A stretch of 51,939 bases of DNA from Chloroflexota bacterium. Lineage in GTDB: Bacteria; Chloroflexota; UBA4733. Shown in pieces: positions 9,004 through 17,256 of the stretch (its first letter is position 1; each line of letters opens with the position of its first letter). The DNA is taken from the NCBI GenBank assembly GCA_023381895.1, contig JAMCTA010000045.1:610-52548 (forward strand), read 5' to 3'. A program made the translations under genes and the position numbers. Below the pieces are notes generated by a model. It was not told the DNA's origin. It was given only the letters and a program-made list of their open reading frames with translations, and did not search any database.

Positions 9004-9684
9004 CTACTCCTGCTGGAGCATCCGCTCGACGTTAGTGCGGTCGAGATACCGGGGTACCGGCACACCCTCCCCCCCGAGCGAGGTGACCGGTTTGCCTTCG
9101 ATGAGGAGGCGCACGCGATGTACGCTCGGGAACTGGGTCGCAGTGTCGACGATCTGGGCCAGCATGAGCGGAATGGCGGGACTTCCCTGCACAGTGGCTG
9201 CTGGGTGAGACAAGTTGATCGTTGCCACATCTTGCGCAACGCTCACCCCGAGCAGTTTTGTACCTGAAGGAATCTGCGTGTAGAGGCCTGGCTGCCTCGG
9301 TCCGGATAGTAGGGCCTGTAGTGAGTCGTGCAAGGGCTGTTGGGCTGTAACCGGAACCGTTTCTACTGCGAGTGTCGTGCCACGAGTGAAGTAGACCTTG
9401 GCGGTCAGCGCTGTACTCTTGGTGGCTGTTGCTGCTGTCGTGGCGGTGTGGGGGGCGCTCGTACTCGCAATCTCAGTTGTAGTCACCGCTGGCTCTTGTG
9501 TGGTTACGGTGTTCTTGGTGGATGCGGGCGTAGTGACTACCGTAGTCGTGCTGGTTGTGGGGTTTGCCTGCGCCGGGGAACTTGTGGTGCTGCTCTGGCC
9601 TGATAATAGTCCTGGACCTGAACACGCGGTGAGCAGGAGTGAGAGGAGGATAACAAGCCTGCGCACGATCCCGCTGTTCACCAT
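9004..9684 (-). CDS. GerMN-domain lipoprotein
   Basis: 226 residues. The signal peptide ends in the lipobox LLTAC, so Cys21 should be lipidated and the protein anchored outside the membrane. A Ser/Thr/Ala-rich linker runs to about residue 95. The rest matches the GerMN (sporulation and spore germination) pattern: AKVYFTRG, a loop with HDSLQALLSGPRQPGLYTQIPSGTKL described here only by position 115-145, then VATINLSHPA and a C-terminal VRLLIEGKPV strand. GerMN domains in non-sporulating bacteria are often found with cell-wall hydrolases, which fits here: the gene overlaps the end of the amidase gene by 7 bp, and both probably act at the wall. Confidence 0.85.
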   Translation of the reverse strand: MVNSGIVRRLVILLSLLLTACSGPGLLSGQSSTTSSPAQANPTTSTTTVVTTPASTKNTVTTQEPAVTTTEIASTSAPHTATTAATATKSTALTAKVYFTRGTTLAVETVPVTAQQPLHDSLQALLSGPRQPGLYTQIPSGTKLLGVSVAQDVATINLSHPAATVQGSPAIPLMLAQIVDTATQFPSVHRVRLLIEGKPVTSLGGEGVPVPRYLDRTNVERMLQQE

Positions 9685-11636
9685 TGCGATCCTTTCGGTG
9701 CGCCGACTGGGCCGACCACGGCCGCATCGATGTACGCTTGGTTGCCAGAGGGCCAGACCTTGACTAGGTAGCGGCCGTTATTCAACGGTGCGATGACGAG
9801 TAGTGAGCTGAACTGAGGCAGTGTTCCGAAGCTGATGGCATTGCTGTTTGTCCCTGACCAGGTACTCGTGCGCTGGAAGTTCGCAACCCAGAACGGGGTG
9901 AACATCGGGGCCCCCGTGCTGAAGTGGAGTACCTGACCAGACCGTAACACTGCGTTATTCTGCCAGCCAATCTGCTGCTCGAGCGATGGGAGGCTAATGC
10001 CGAACTTGTGAGCAATCCCCCAGAGAGTGTCGCCCGGCTGGACAGTGTAACTGATCGTCTGTGGTTGCGCCGGCTGCTGAGTTGGCGAGGAGTCTGCCAG
10101 CTGAGCAGCCGGCGCGCTGCTGCTCGCAGTGGGTGGTGGACCGCTTGGGCCCACATTGGGGGCGTCGACGTAGGCGGTGCCATTTGTTGTAGGGTTGAAG
10201 ACATAGAGGCGGGTACCCTGTTGTGGCGCCTTGACCAGGAGATAGGTCCACTGAGGAACCGTACCGAAGATCACGGAGGGATTAGTGGGAGCAGACTTCA
10301 GCGGGGTTGCTGGGACGACCGTCTCAACCCAGAATGGCTTGAACGGTGGAGTCGGAGCGGGTGGCGTGTAGTGTGCCGGCGGCGGTCCAGATGGTCCCAC
10401 GAGGCTTGCCTCGATGTAACCGTGCTTGCCAGAGGCGGGCTCGAGTACGGGAAGCCAGCCATTGACATCGGGACCGGTGACTTGGAGGTACGACCACTGA
10501 GCAAGGGGAAGGACCTCGTCGGCTTGCTGATCGGCCCCCCCTCTGAGCGCTGTTGGCGTCGTCGTTTCCACCCATTGGTTCTGGCTACTGGCTCCGGGGA
10601 CGGTCACCACGATCCACAGAGGATCGCCAAAAGGCTGGCCACTAGGGTCTGCGAGACGCCAAGTCGCACTGTACGTACCCGGCTGTTGGGGCACCGTAAC
10701 CGGCACACTAAGCTGGATCTTGGTACTCGGAGCCGCTGTTGGGAGCGGGACACTCTGCGAGACGAGGTTGCTTCCTGGCTGGAGTACTAAGTGGTATGAG
10801 CCGTTCCAGGTGGTCGTGCCACTGTTGATCACTTGCCAGATCTTCGTGAAGCGCTGCCCCGGCGTCACCTGAGAATGGTCAGGGTAGGTGATATCGGAGA
10901 TAAACTGAGCACTGTTGGGGTTGAACACTTGCGTCGTGGCGTTGCCGACTGCTTTGAAGAAGTTGATGATGCCTTGGACAATACCTTCAGCGATAGTCTG
11001 CTGGTATGAAGGGTTTATGAGCTTTTGTGCCTCCACAGGGTTGGTAATAAAGCCCGTCTCGATGAGAATAGCTGGCATGTTGGCATTGCCGAGCACATAG
11101 AAGTCTGCGGCGTGCACACCATCATCGTGCGCTTGAGTGAGACTGATCACCCCTTGCTGAATAGATTGAGCCAGCAGTCTGCTCTGGTCGACAACTGTTT
11201 GTGTCCTGGTCACGCCGTCCACGTAGCCGCTACTGGCGCCAAAGAAGCTAGTGACACCAGAGTATGAAGGGTCGCTCAGCGAGTTGGCGTGGATTGAGAT
11301 GAAGATGTCTGCGTGTGCGTTGTTGGCAATTGCTGTGCGGGTCGCGAGGCCGGCCGTCGTATTGTCGGCTGGGCCGACGGTAGTGTCGGTTGTGCGTGTA
11401 TACACCACCTTTGCCCCGGCCGCTGTCAGCAAGGCTCCTGTGTCCAATCCGATGGGGAGGGTCACATTCTTCTCTTCGATGCCATTCGCGATTGCCCCCG
11501 GATCAGCACCGCCGTGTCCGGGGTCAATGGCAATGGTGCGCCCAGAAAGTGGACCGCTGGCGAGAGCAATAGAGGGAGAGACGAGGAAGCATCCCAGGAG
11601 GGCGAGGATCATCGCTATCTGCCCCAGTGTTCTCAT
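9678..11636 (-). CDS. Secreted N-acetylmuramoyl-L-alanine amidase with Ig-like, LysM and repeat modules
   Basis: 652 residues. The ATG at 11636 is chosen because GGAG lies 7 nt upstream and a clear Sec signal peptide follows (cleavage near ALASG). Domains: zinc-dependent Amidase_3 at about 35-215 (IAIDPGHGGADPGA with zinc His, SIHANS, ILIETGFITN with catalytic Glu); an NBR1-like Ig domain at about 235-345 (SGTTTWNGSYHLVLQPG); a LysM near 527-567 (YTVQPGDTLWGIAHKFG). Three copies of a module of about 68 residues lie at about 352-417, 434-499 and 582-650, each ending in a VGPSGPP-like motif. It cleaves the amide bond between muramic acid and the stem peptide. Confidence 0.92.
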   Translation of the reverse strand: MRTLGQIAMILALLGCFLVSPSIALASGPLSGRTIAIDPGHGGADPGAIANGIEEKNVTLPIGLDTGALLTAAGAKVVYTRTTDTTVGPADNTTAGLATRTAIANNAHADIFISIHANSLSDPSYSGVTSFFGASSGYVDGVTRTQTVVDQSRLLAQSIQQGVISLTQAHDDGVHAADFYVLGNANMPAILIETGFITNPVEAQKLINPSYQQTIAEGIVQGIINFFKAVGNATTQVFNPNSAQFISDITYPDHSQVTPGQRFTKIWQVINSGTTTWNGSYHLVLQPGSNLVSQSVPLPTAAPSTKIQLSVPVTVPQQPGTYSATWRLADPSGQPFGDPLWIVVTVPGASSQNQWVETTTPTALRGGADQQADEVLPLAQWSYLQVTGPDVNGWLPVLEPASGKHGYIEASLVGPSGPPPAHYTPPAPTPPFKPFWVETVVPATPLKSAPTNPSVIFGTVPQWTYLLVKAPQQGTRLYVFNPTTNGTAYVDAPNVGPSGPPPTASSSAPAAQLADSSPTQQPAQPQTISYTVQPGDTLWGIAHKFGISLPSLEQQIGWQNNAVLRSGQVLHFSTGAPMFTPFWVANFQRTSTWSGTNSNAISFGTLPQFSSLLVIAPLNNGRYLVKVWPSGNQAYIDAAVVGPVGAPKGSQW

Positions 11637-11812
11637 CCGGGCGCTCCGCAATGTGGCTATCCTCCGTCCGCTCTTCCGTCCACCGGCTCCTTCCAGAGGG
11701 GCGACACTGACCATAACGGATGAAGGTGCTATGCGTTGTCTGCCGATGGGAAAGAGGTACAGTGTCCACTGACGACTGCGGCTGATCTGGACGAGGCGAG
11801 GGAACCACTGCG

Positions 11813-12331
11813 GTGAACCTAAGAGTGCTTGCGCTTCTCGTCGCTATCCTCGGCGGCACGGCAGTTGGATCTCAGGCTTTGCTGAATGGAGCAGTCGGCC
11901 GGTCTCGCGGGATCATCGAAGCGATTTTCGTCTCCGTCTCCATCACGTACGTTGCCAGCGTGGTTCTGCTTGCGGCAAAGGGTGTGATGACACATTCGCT
12001 CGGTCTGCCGGTGCGCTCGGTGACGATGCTGATAATTAGCGGTAGCTTCTTTTTCATCGCTGCCGCAACCGTGCTGGTCGCGGGGGACTTCCCCGCTGTC
12101 CTCCTTACCCCAGGCTTATTGGGGTTAGTGGTGCTGTTCGCCGGGACGTTTGCGACACCCATTCTGGGAGTGGGGCTTACTGTGGCGGCTCTGACGGCGG
12201 GCCAAATGGGCATTGGACTGATCTGGGATCAGATCGGAATACTGAGTCTACCAGCAATACCACTGACACTGTCCCGAGTCTTCGGGATGCTCTTGATCAT
12301 CTTGGGTGTTGTGCTCGTTCGCGGCCTCTAG
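11813..12331 (+). CDS. DMT-superfamily small transporter (DUF606/YdcZ-like)
   Basis: 172 residues, about five hydrophobic helices and almost nothing else. The order GGTAVGSQALLNGAVG near the N-terminus and the mid-protein LLTPGLLGLVVLFAG fit the YdcZ/DUF606 family, which are half-size DMT-type proteins that usually act as dimers or adjacent pairs. Start is GTG with GAGGCGAGGG about 12 nt upstream. Only one copy is present here. Substrate unknown. It is divergent from the amidase gene, and the 176-bp gap should hold both promoters. Confidence 0.75.
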   Translation: MNLRVLALLVAILGGTAVGSQALLNGAVGRSRGIIEAIFVSVSITYVASVVLLAAKGVMTHSLGLPVRSVTMLIISGSFFFIAAATVLVAGDFPAVLLTPGLLGLVVLFAGTFATPILGVGLTVAALTAGQMGIGLIWDQIGILSLPAIPLTLSRVFGMLLIILGVVLVRGL

Positions 12332-12536
12332 GTATCAGTCAGTGACGGTGGCAGCGCGCTGATCCGGGGAGGGTCTGTGCTGCGCTCGCAATGAAAGCGA
12401 TAGAGCGGTCCGGACTCATGAGAGAGCATGCGTGGCAGAAAGTAGCGGATGTTCGTCACAATCGCCAGCTGCCAGATCAGATCGCCTTTGCCAGTGACCG
12501 AGAGGCGCTCCAGCGTTGGCGACAGGGCTTGAGGTC

Positions 12537-13046
12537 CTAAGGGTTGGGCCACCAGTCGGGCCTCGCGACACGCGTGAGCCATTGACTGGACGCAAGTGCT
12601 TGTCCTCGCTGGCGCGCCAGTGAGCCGTCAGGCATGTGCAGTTCAGGAAGAAGCTCGGTGAGAGGAATGAGCACGAAAGCGCGTTCCCACATTCGCGGAT
12701 GAGGGATAGTTAGTCTGGGTGTTTCGAGCGCGATGCCGTCATATAGGAGGAGATCAAGGTCGATGATGCGTGGTCCCCAGCGCGCAAGCCGCGTGCGTCC
12801 AAGCTGTTGTTCTACCGCGAGAAGCTCCTGGAGTGTTGATTCGGGAGAGAGTTCGGTTGTGCAGTGGGCGGCTGCGTTGAGATAGGCCGGCTGGTCGGTG
12901 ACCTCCTGTGGCGCCGTCTCGAAGAGCGAGGATACTGTGCAGATGCTGATACCGTGATCAGATAGAAGATCAAGGGCCCGTTCCAGGAAACGCCGGCGAT
13001 CTCCCAGATTACCCCCCAGGCCTATCCAGATGTCACGGCCTGGCAT
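12537..13046 (-). CDS. folK: 2-amino-4-hydroxy-6-hydroxymethyldihydropteridine pyrophosphokinase
   Basis: 169 residues, the normal HPPK length. It transfers pyrophosphate from ATP to 6-hydroxymethyl-dihydropterin, the step before dihydropteroate synthase. Visible signatures are IWIGLGGNLGDRR at the N-terminus, FETAPQ, PAYLNAA, LGRTRLARWGPRIIDLDLLLYD (HPPK signature with the two Mg-binding Asp) and IPHPRMWERAFVLIPL. It overlaps the end of folP by 14 bp, so the two are translationally coupled. Confidence 0.95.
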   Translation of the reverse strand: MPGRDIWIGLGGNLGDRRRFLERALDLLSDHGISICTVSSLFETAPQEVTDQPAYLNAAAHCTTELSPESTLQELLAVEQQLGRTRLARWGPRIIDLDLLLYDGIALETPRLTIPHPRMWERAFVLIPLTELLPELHMPDGSLARQRGQALASSQWLTRVARPDWWPNP

Positions 13047-13914
13047 CGCTTTCTTCTCCTAGAACGAAATCGATGAAGCGGGCGACTCGGCGAGCGGCGT
13101 GGACATCGTGTACGCGTAGCGCGTGAGCGCCGCGCTCGATAGCCATAGCGTGGGCTGCAGCGGTTGACCAGGCTCGCTCCTCGACAGGGAGCCCGTCAGG
13201 CTGTCCAGTGAAGCCCTTGCGTGACACTCCGATGAGCAGTGGGAAACCGAGACCCTGGAGCTCGTCCATCTGGCGTAAGAGGTCTGCACTTTCGCGCCAG
13301 CGCAACCCAAAGCCGAATCCCGGATCGATAACGATCTGCTCCGGCGTCACCCCTGCAGCCAGCGCAGTCTCGACGGAGACCGACAGAGCGTGAGACACCT
13401 CTTCCAGGAGGTTTGATTGCTTGTGTTCTGGCCGGAGCTGATGGGTAGGGAAGGTGGGAAAGCGTCCAAGCACGAGACCAGCACCCGTTTCGGCGGCGAG
13501 CTGGGCGAGGGCATTGCTGACGCACAAGCCACTCACGTCATTGATGATGCTCGCTCCTTGCTTGATTGCTGCCCTGGCGACCTCAACTTTGGTGGTATCG
13601 ATGGAAAGTGGGAGGGTCGTCAGTCCCCGGGCAGCTATGATAACGGGAAGCACTCTTTCCAGCTCTTCCTGGGCAGGTATGGGGGTAAATCCTGGTCGAG
13701 TGCTCTCCCCGCCAATGTCGATGATGTCTGCACCTTCCGCAGCCATCTGCCGGATCCGCACGCCAGCACGCTCGACACTACTGCTGACACCATCACCGGA
13801 GAACGAATCGGGCGTCGCGTTGACGATCGCCATGATGATCGTGCGAATGCCGAGCTCGATCTCGTGTTCGCGACAGTGCCACACGTGACGCAGTCGTGAG
13901 ACGCTTGGTTTCAT
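13033..13914 (-). CDS. folP: Dihydropteroate synthase
   Basis: 293 residues. It condenses p-aminobenzoate with hydroxymethyl-dihydropterin pyrophosphate. The TIM-barrel signatures are AIVNATPDSFSGDG, IIDIGGESTRPG, LSIDTTK, ASIINDVSG, IVIDPGFGFG, LIGVSRKGF with the pterin-binding Lys, and LRVHDVHAA at the C-terminus. The stretch after strand 5 is odd: most homologues have a Met-His-Met pattern there, while this one reads LVLGRFPTFP. The gene begins 6 bp after the RluD-like gene's stop and overlaps folK at its end, so it is inside a tight four-gene run. Confidence 0.93.
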   Translation of the reverse strand: MKPSVSRLRHVWHCREHEIELGIRTIIMAIVNATPDSFSGDGVSSSVERAGVRIRQMAAEGADIIDIGGESTRPGFTPIPAQEELERVLPVIIAARGLTTLPLSIDTTKVEVARAAIKQGASIINDVSGLCVSNALAQLAAETGAGLVLGRFPTFPTHQLRPEHKQSNLLEEVSHALSVSVETALAAGVTPEQIVIDPGFGFGLRWRESADLLRQMDELQGLGFPLLIGVSRKGFTGQPDGLPVEERAWSTAAAHAMAIERGAHALRVHDVHAARRVARFIDFVLGEESDARP

Positions 13915-13920
13915 CGTCAG

Positions 13921-14934
13921 TCAAAGATAGCTAGGTCGCCGGGCAGCTTTGATGCGCATGCGCTCGAGCACCGCTGCGAGATCGGTCGGGAGAAGAGAGC
14001 GGAACGATAGTGCCTGGTCAGTGGTGGGATGCCGGAGCTCGAGTAAGTGTGCGTGCAGGAATTGTCGCCGCAACCCCTGGGCGTGGCGCTGCTCCCCGTA
14101 CACCTGATCGCCGACAATCGGGTGGCCGCTGGCTCGGAGGTGGACGCGAATCTGATGGGTACGGCCGGTCTCCAGCCGGGCCTCGAGGAGTGTGTACCCT
14201 GGAAGCTCCTCAGTGATGCGCCAGCGAGTGCGTGCTGGGCGACCACTCGGCACCACCGCCATCCGCTGGCGATCGCGGGGATCACGAGCCAGGGGAAGAT
14301 CAATCACTCCTTCAGACCCTTGGGGGCGCCCTGCGACGAGGGCAAGGTAGGCCTTGGTGACGGTGCCGCGTTTGAATTGCTGCTGGATATTGGCGAGAGC
14401 CAGAGGTGTCTTCGCCACGACAAGGAGCCCTGACGTGTCTTTGTCGAGGCGATGCACAATACCCGGGCGAAATGCGAGTCCATTATCAGGAAGTGTGCCC
14501 GCGTGCGCGAGGAGCCCATTCACGAGTGTCCCGGTCTCGTGTCCATAAGCGGGGTGGACCACGAGTCCGGCTGGCTTGTCTACGATGAGGACATCATCAT
14601 CCTCATAGCGGATATCCAGCGGCATTGGCTCCGGCTGTACCGTGGCCGGTGGGGGTATGGGCAGGAACACCTCTACGCGCTCATCGAGATAGACGCGGTG
14701 GCTTCGTATAGCCATGCGTGAGCCTGAGCGGACGTTCCCTTCCTGAATCAGCTTGCTGGCCTGGCTGCGCGTAACTTCTGGAGCATAGAATGAGATCGCC
14801 TGATCGAGCCGGAGACCCAGGCCGCGCTCATCCACGACGAAGCTGAGGGTACGTTCCTCCGGCGTGTGCCACGGTTGCTCCAGTTCGCCTATGCCGGAAT
14901 AGGGGTGACCGGGTGCCGTGTGGGATTGGGACAT
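13921..14934 (-). CDS. RluD-family 23S rRNA/tRNA pseudouridine synthase
   Basis: 337 residues from ATG 14934; the upstream open frame overlaps the Trm112 gene and is ignored. An S4 RNA-binding domain (about 55-105, RLDQAISFYAPEVTRSQASK) precedes the catalytic domain with HRLDKDTSGLLVVAKT, where the Asp is the nucleophile. Other family parts are DDDVLIVDKPAGLVVHP and ETGRTHQIRVHL. It converts specific uridines of structured RNA to pseudouridine; RluD, RluC or TruC specificity cannot be separated by eye. It sits directly upstream of folP. Confidence 0.9.
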   Translation of the reverse strand: MSQSHTAPGHPYSGIGELEQPWHTPEERTLSFVVDERGLGLRLDQAISFYAPEVTRSQASKLIQEGNVRSGSRMAIRSHRVYLDERVEVFLPIPPPATVQPEPMPLDIRYEDDDVLIVDKPAGLVVHPAYGHETGTLVNGLLAHAGTLPDNGLAFRPGIVHRLDKDTSGLLVVAKTPLALANIQQQFKRGTVTKAYLALVAGRPQGSEGVIDLPLARDPRDRQRMAVVPSGRPARTRWRITEELPGYTLLEARLETGRTHQIRVHLRASGHPIVGDQVYGEQRHAQGLRRQFLHAHLLELRHPTTDQALSFRSLLPTDLAAVLERMRIKAARRPSYL

Positions 14935-14941
14935 GTTGTGC

Positions 14942-15142
14942 TCAGTGCTGCTCCCCGGCTGGTGGGGATGGCTGACGCTTGCCGTTTGGATACTTTGCTT
15001 CTTCTGCGAGCATATACGGGATGCCATTCTCGATCGGGTAGTGCGCATCGCAGCTCGTGCAGATGATCCAGCCGTCTTCCAAGCGCACTGGTTGTTTATC
15101 AATGGGACAGACGAGGATCTTCGCTAGCTCCTGCAGTTCCAT
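14942..15142 (-). CDS. Trm112-family small zinc-binding protein
   Basis: 66 residues. The ATG at 15142 gives a protein matching Trm112/YcaR: ELQELAKILVCPID near the start, a strand with CTSCDAHYPIENGIPYML, and a short charged tail. Three Cys remain (VCP and CTSC). Eukaryotic and archaeal Trm112 activates methyltransferases; bacterial members are small zinc-ribbon proteins of unclear role. It ends 7 bp before the RluD-like gene, so it probably heads the RluD-FolP-FolK operon. The frame is open upstream to 15280, but no family similarity is visible there. Confidence 0.85.
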   Translation of the reverse strand: MELQELAKILVCPIDKQPVRLEDGWIICTSCDAHYPIENGIPYMLAEEAKYPNGKRQPSPPAGEQH

Positions 15143-15285
15143 TCGTGTGTCATCCTCTCGTACCTCTGCCGTGGGCAGTATACCTAGGTGCTTGCTTCCG
15201 GCGGCTATCTCCCGATCACCAACCTGCTTGTGTCTCCGTTGCAGGTGTTGCAGGACTTGACTTGCAGTCATAAGGCGCACCTCAT

Positions 15286-16872
15286 TCAGAAAGTGGCTGG
15301 CCTGTCATCCGTGCCGAGCGCTGGATCCCACTGGATGTTTTGTCTGCGGCGCACATAGGTGTGACGGGCATCTACGTAGGGCTGGAAGTCCCAGGCGGTG
15401 TACCGTCCCTGGAAGAGCGCGTCTTTCAGGAAGCTACGCCTTCGCTGACTCTCGTGGACGGTGCGTTCCATTGCGGTGCCGTCCCATCCGCCGAGACAAC
15501 GGGTGCGCAGGCTGTTCAGCACGTCTTGGTAGGCGGGGTCCCGTGAATGATCAAACCACTCATCGGGATCTGTCGCGTGGTCGAACAGGAGCTCTTCGCG
15601 GTCGTGGACGTAGACATACTTGTGGTGGCCATAAACGAGCGCGCGGATGGGCTTGATTGTCGCCTCACCGTTGTTCTCGATGATGACGGAGTCCAACCAG
15701 GCTGGTGGCTGCTCGTTGTGCAGGAAGGGGGCCAGGCTGTGTCCAGCGAGAGACCAGTCGATGCCACCGGGCAGATCGATCTGTGCGAGATCGAGGAAGG
15801 TGGGGTACAGGTCTACGAGCGAGACGTTTTGATGTACCCGCCGGCCCGTAGTGATGTCGGGGCCGGCAATGATGAGCGGCACGCGCGTTGACCACTCGCG
15901 CACCGTACGCTTGAACCACAGGCCGTGCTCACCACACTGGTCACCGTGATCGCTCGTGAAAATGACGTAGGTGTTGGCAGCGGCGCCAAGGCGCTCGAGT
16001 TCCGCTACGAGCTCGCCAAGCTTGTCGTCGATGTAGCTCGTGGAGGCATAGTAGCCCCGCCGCGATGCAGCGATGTGATCATGGGTGGGGGCGACGCGAT
16101 CGACACCGTGGTAGGTGTTGGCCCAGACGTCGACGAGTGGTGCTGTGTGCTCGGAGGGTGGTGCTGCGGGTAAACGGATATCCCGGCCTTCGTAGCGATT
16201 CCAATACTCGAGTGTCGCCACATACGGATCGTGGGGGTGGGTATACGATACGCAGAGCAACCACGGTTGGTGTTGCTCCCGACCGCGCTGGCGGGCGAGT
16301 TGACGCAGACGCACCAGTGCTTGATGGTGAACCTCTTCGTCGTAATCGAGCTGGTAGCTCCAGGGAACCGGCCCTGACTCGGTGATCATCTGCGCCATCT
16401 GGCGCTCGTAGCTGTTGCCGATTTCGGCATCACCAGGCAAGCCAACGCGGCGTGGTGGCTCACCCTGCACCGACCAGAGCTTCGTCCACATGAAGTCTGC
16501 AGGGTAGATGTCGGTTGTCAGCCGCTCTTCGAAGCCGTGGAGCTGATCTGGCCCCACGAAGTGCATCTTGCCAGACAAGACAGTGCGATAGCCGGCGCGA
16601 CGGAGATGATGGACGAACGTTGGAATGGAGGTGGGAAACTCCTCGGAGTTGTCGCTGACCGGCAGCGTGCCCGCGAGACGTCCGGTCATCATCGACGCCC
16701 GCGACGGCGCACAGAGGGGAAAGTTGCAGTAAGCACGCTCGAACACGAGACCTTGGTGGGCTAGCTGTTCCATGTGCGGCGTCAGGACGTCGGGATTCCC
16801 GTAGGGGCTGGTTGCCAGAGCGCTGAGCTGGTCTGCCATGACAAAGAGGAAGTTGGGGGATTCTGTGGACAA
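15286..16872 (-). CDS. Type I sulfatase (choline-sulfatase-like), copy 1
   Basis: 528 residues. The TTG at 16872 is preferred because AAGGGAGA lies 7 nt before it and the protein then begins at the usual family start (ESPNFLFVMADQ). The formylglycine motif is CAPSRASMMTGR, Cys about 54. Metal and catalytic parts are FVMADQ near the N-terminus, GKMHFVGPDQLHGF, and TSDHGDQCGEHGLWFKR. The C-terminus reads like BetC-type choline sulfatases (LLFDHATDPDEW), with no signal peptide, so it should work in the cytoplasm on an imported sulfate ester. It is the third gene after sulfatase 2 and a broken MR_MLE gene. Confidence 0.92.
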   Translation of the reverse strand: MSTESPNFLFVMADQLSALATSPYGNPDVLTPHMEQLAHQGLVFERAYCNFPLCAPSRASMMTGRLAGTLPVSDNSEEFPTSIPTFVHHLRRAGYRTVLSGKMHFVGPDQLHGFEERLTTDIYPADFMWTKLWSVQGEPPRRVGLPGDAEIGNSYERQMAQMITESGPVPWSYQLDYDEEVHHQALVRLRQLARQRGREQHQPWLLCVSYTHPHDPYVATLEYWNRYEGRDIRLPAAPPSEHTAPLVDVWANTYHGVDRVAPTHDHIAASRRGYYASTSYIDDKLGELVAELERLGAAANTYVIFTSDHGDQCGEHGLWFKRTVREWSTRVPLIIAGPDITTGRRVHQNVSLVDLYPTFLDLAQIDLPGGIDWSLAGHSLAPFLHNEQPPAWLDSVIIENNGEATIKPIRALVYGHHKYVYVHDREELLFDHATDPDEWFDHSRDPAYQDVLNSLRTRCLGGWDGTAMERTVHESQRRRSFLKDALFQGRYTAWDFQPYVDARHTYVRRRQNIQWDPALGTDDRPATF

Positions 16873-17044
16873 GGTCAATTCTCCCTTTGAGTAACGAGCA
16901 CCGCTGAGAGGGATGGTAGCGAAGAGATCAATGGCCGTCGTGGTCGGAAGCAACGGCGAGATTGGTTGAGCCGGATGGATGGGGGGAATGGCTGTGCTCG
17001 CTGCCTTCCCGCCGCCTACTGCTCTGAGCCACGGTTGCGGCGCG

Positions 17045-17251
17045 CACGTCTCGTGGACCCTTTCCTGTGAGGATCCGGGCGCACTGCTGCTCGACGATGG
17101 CGCGAAGAAGACTGTCACGAGCCGGGCCGGTGCCGCCGTGAGAAGCTTCCTCCCACCCTGTGAGACCAACGTCGGTCTCTATGGAGACAAAGAGCCAGTT
17201 GCCACGCTGGCTCACCGGAATTTCGGTGATGGCGACGCTGGTGATGCGCAC
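17045..17251 (-). pseudogene. Mandelate racemase/muconate-lactonising enzyme, N-terminal remnant
   Basis: GTG at 17251 starts 5 bp after the stop of sulfatase 2, and GGAAGAGC lies in the end of that gene. The first 69 residues have the enolase-superfamily N-terminal pattern: MRITSVAITEIPV, GNWLFVSIETDVGLTGW, and ILTGKGPRDV. After that the frame runs into Ser/His/Arg-rich sequence and stops at 16928, without the catalytic barrel of about 300 residues. The rest has been deleted, leaving a short gap before sulfatase 1. The full gene would have been a sugar-acid dehydratase or racemase in this operon. Confidence 0.75.
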
Positions 17252-17256
17252 CGTCG

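Noticed and set aside
12328..12582. An 84-residue frame after folK
   Set aside because: It overlaps folK in another frame, has no Shine-Dalgarno and no family resemblance.
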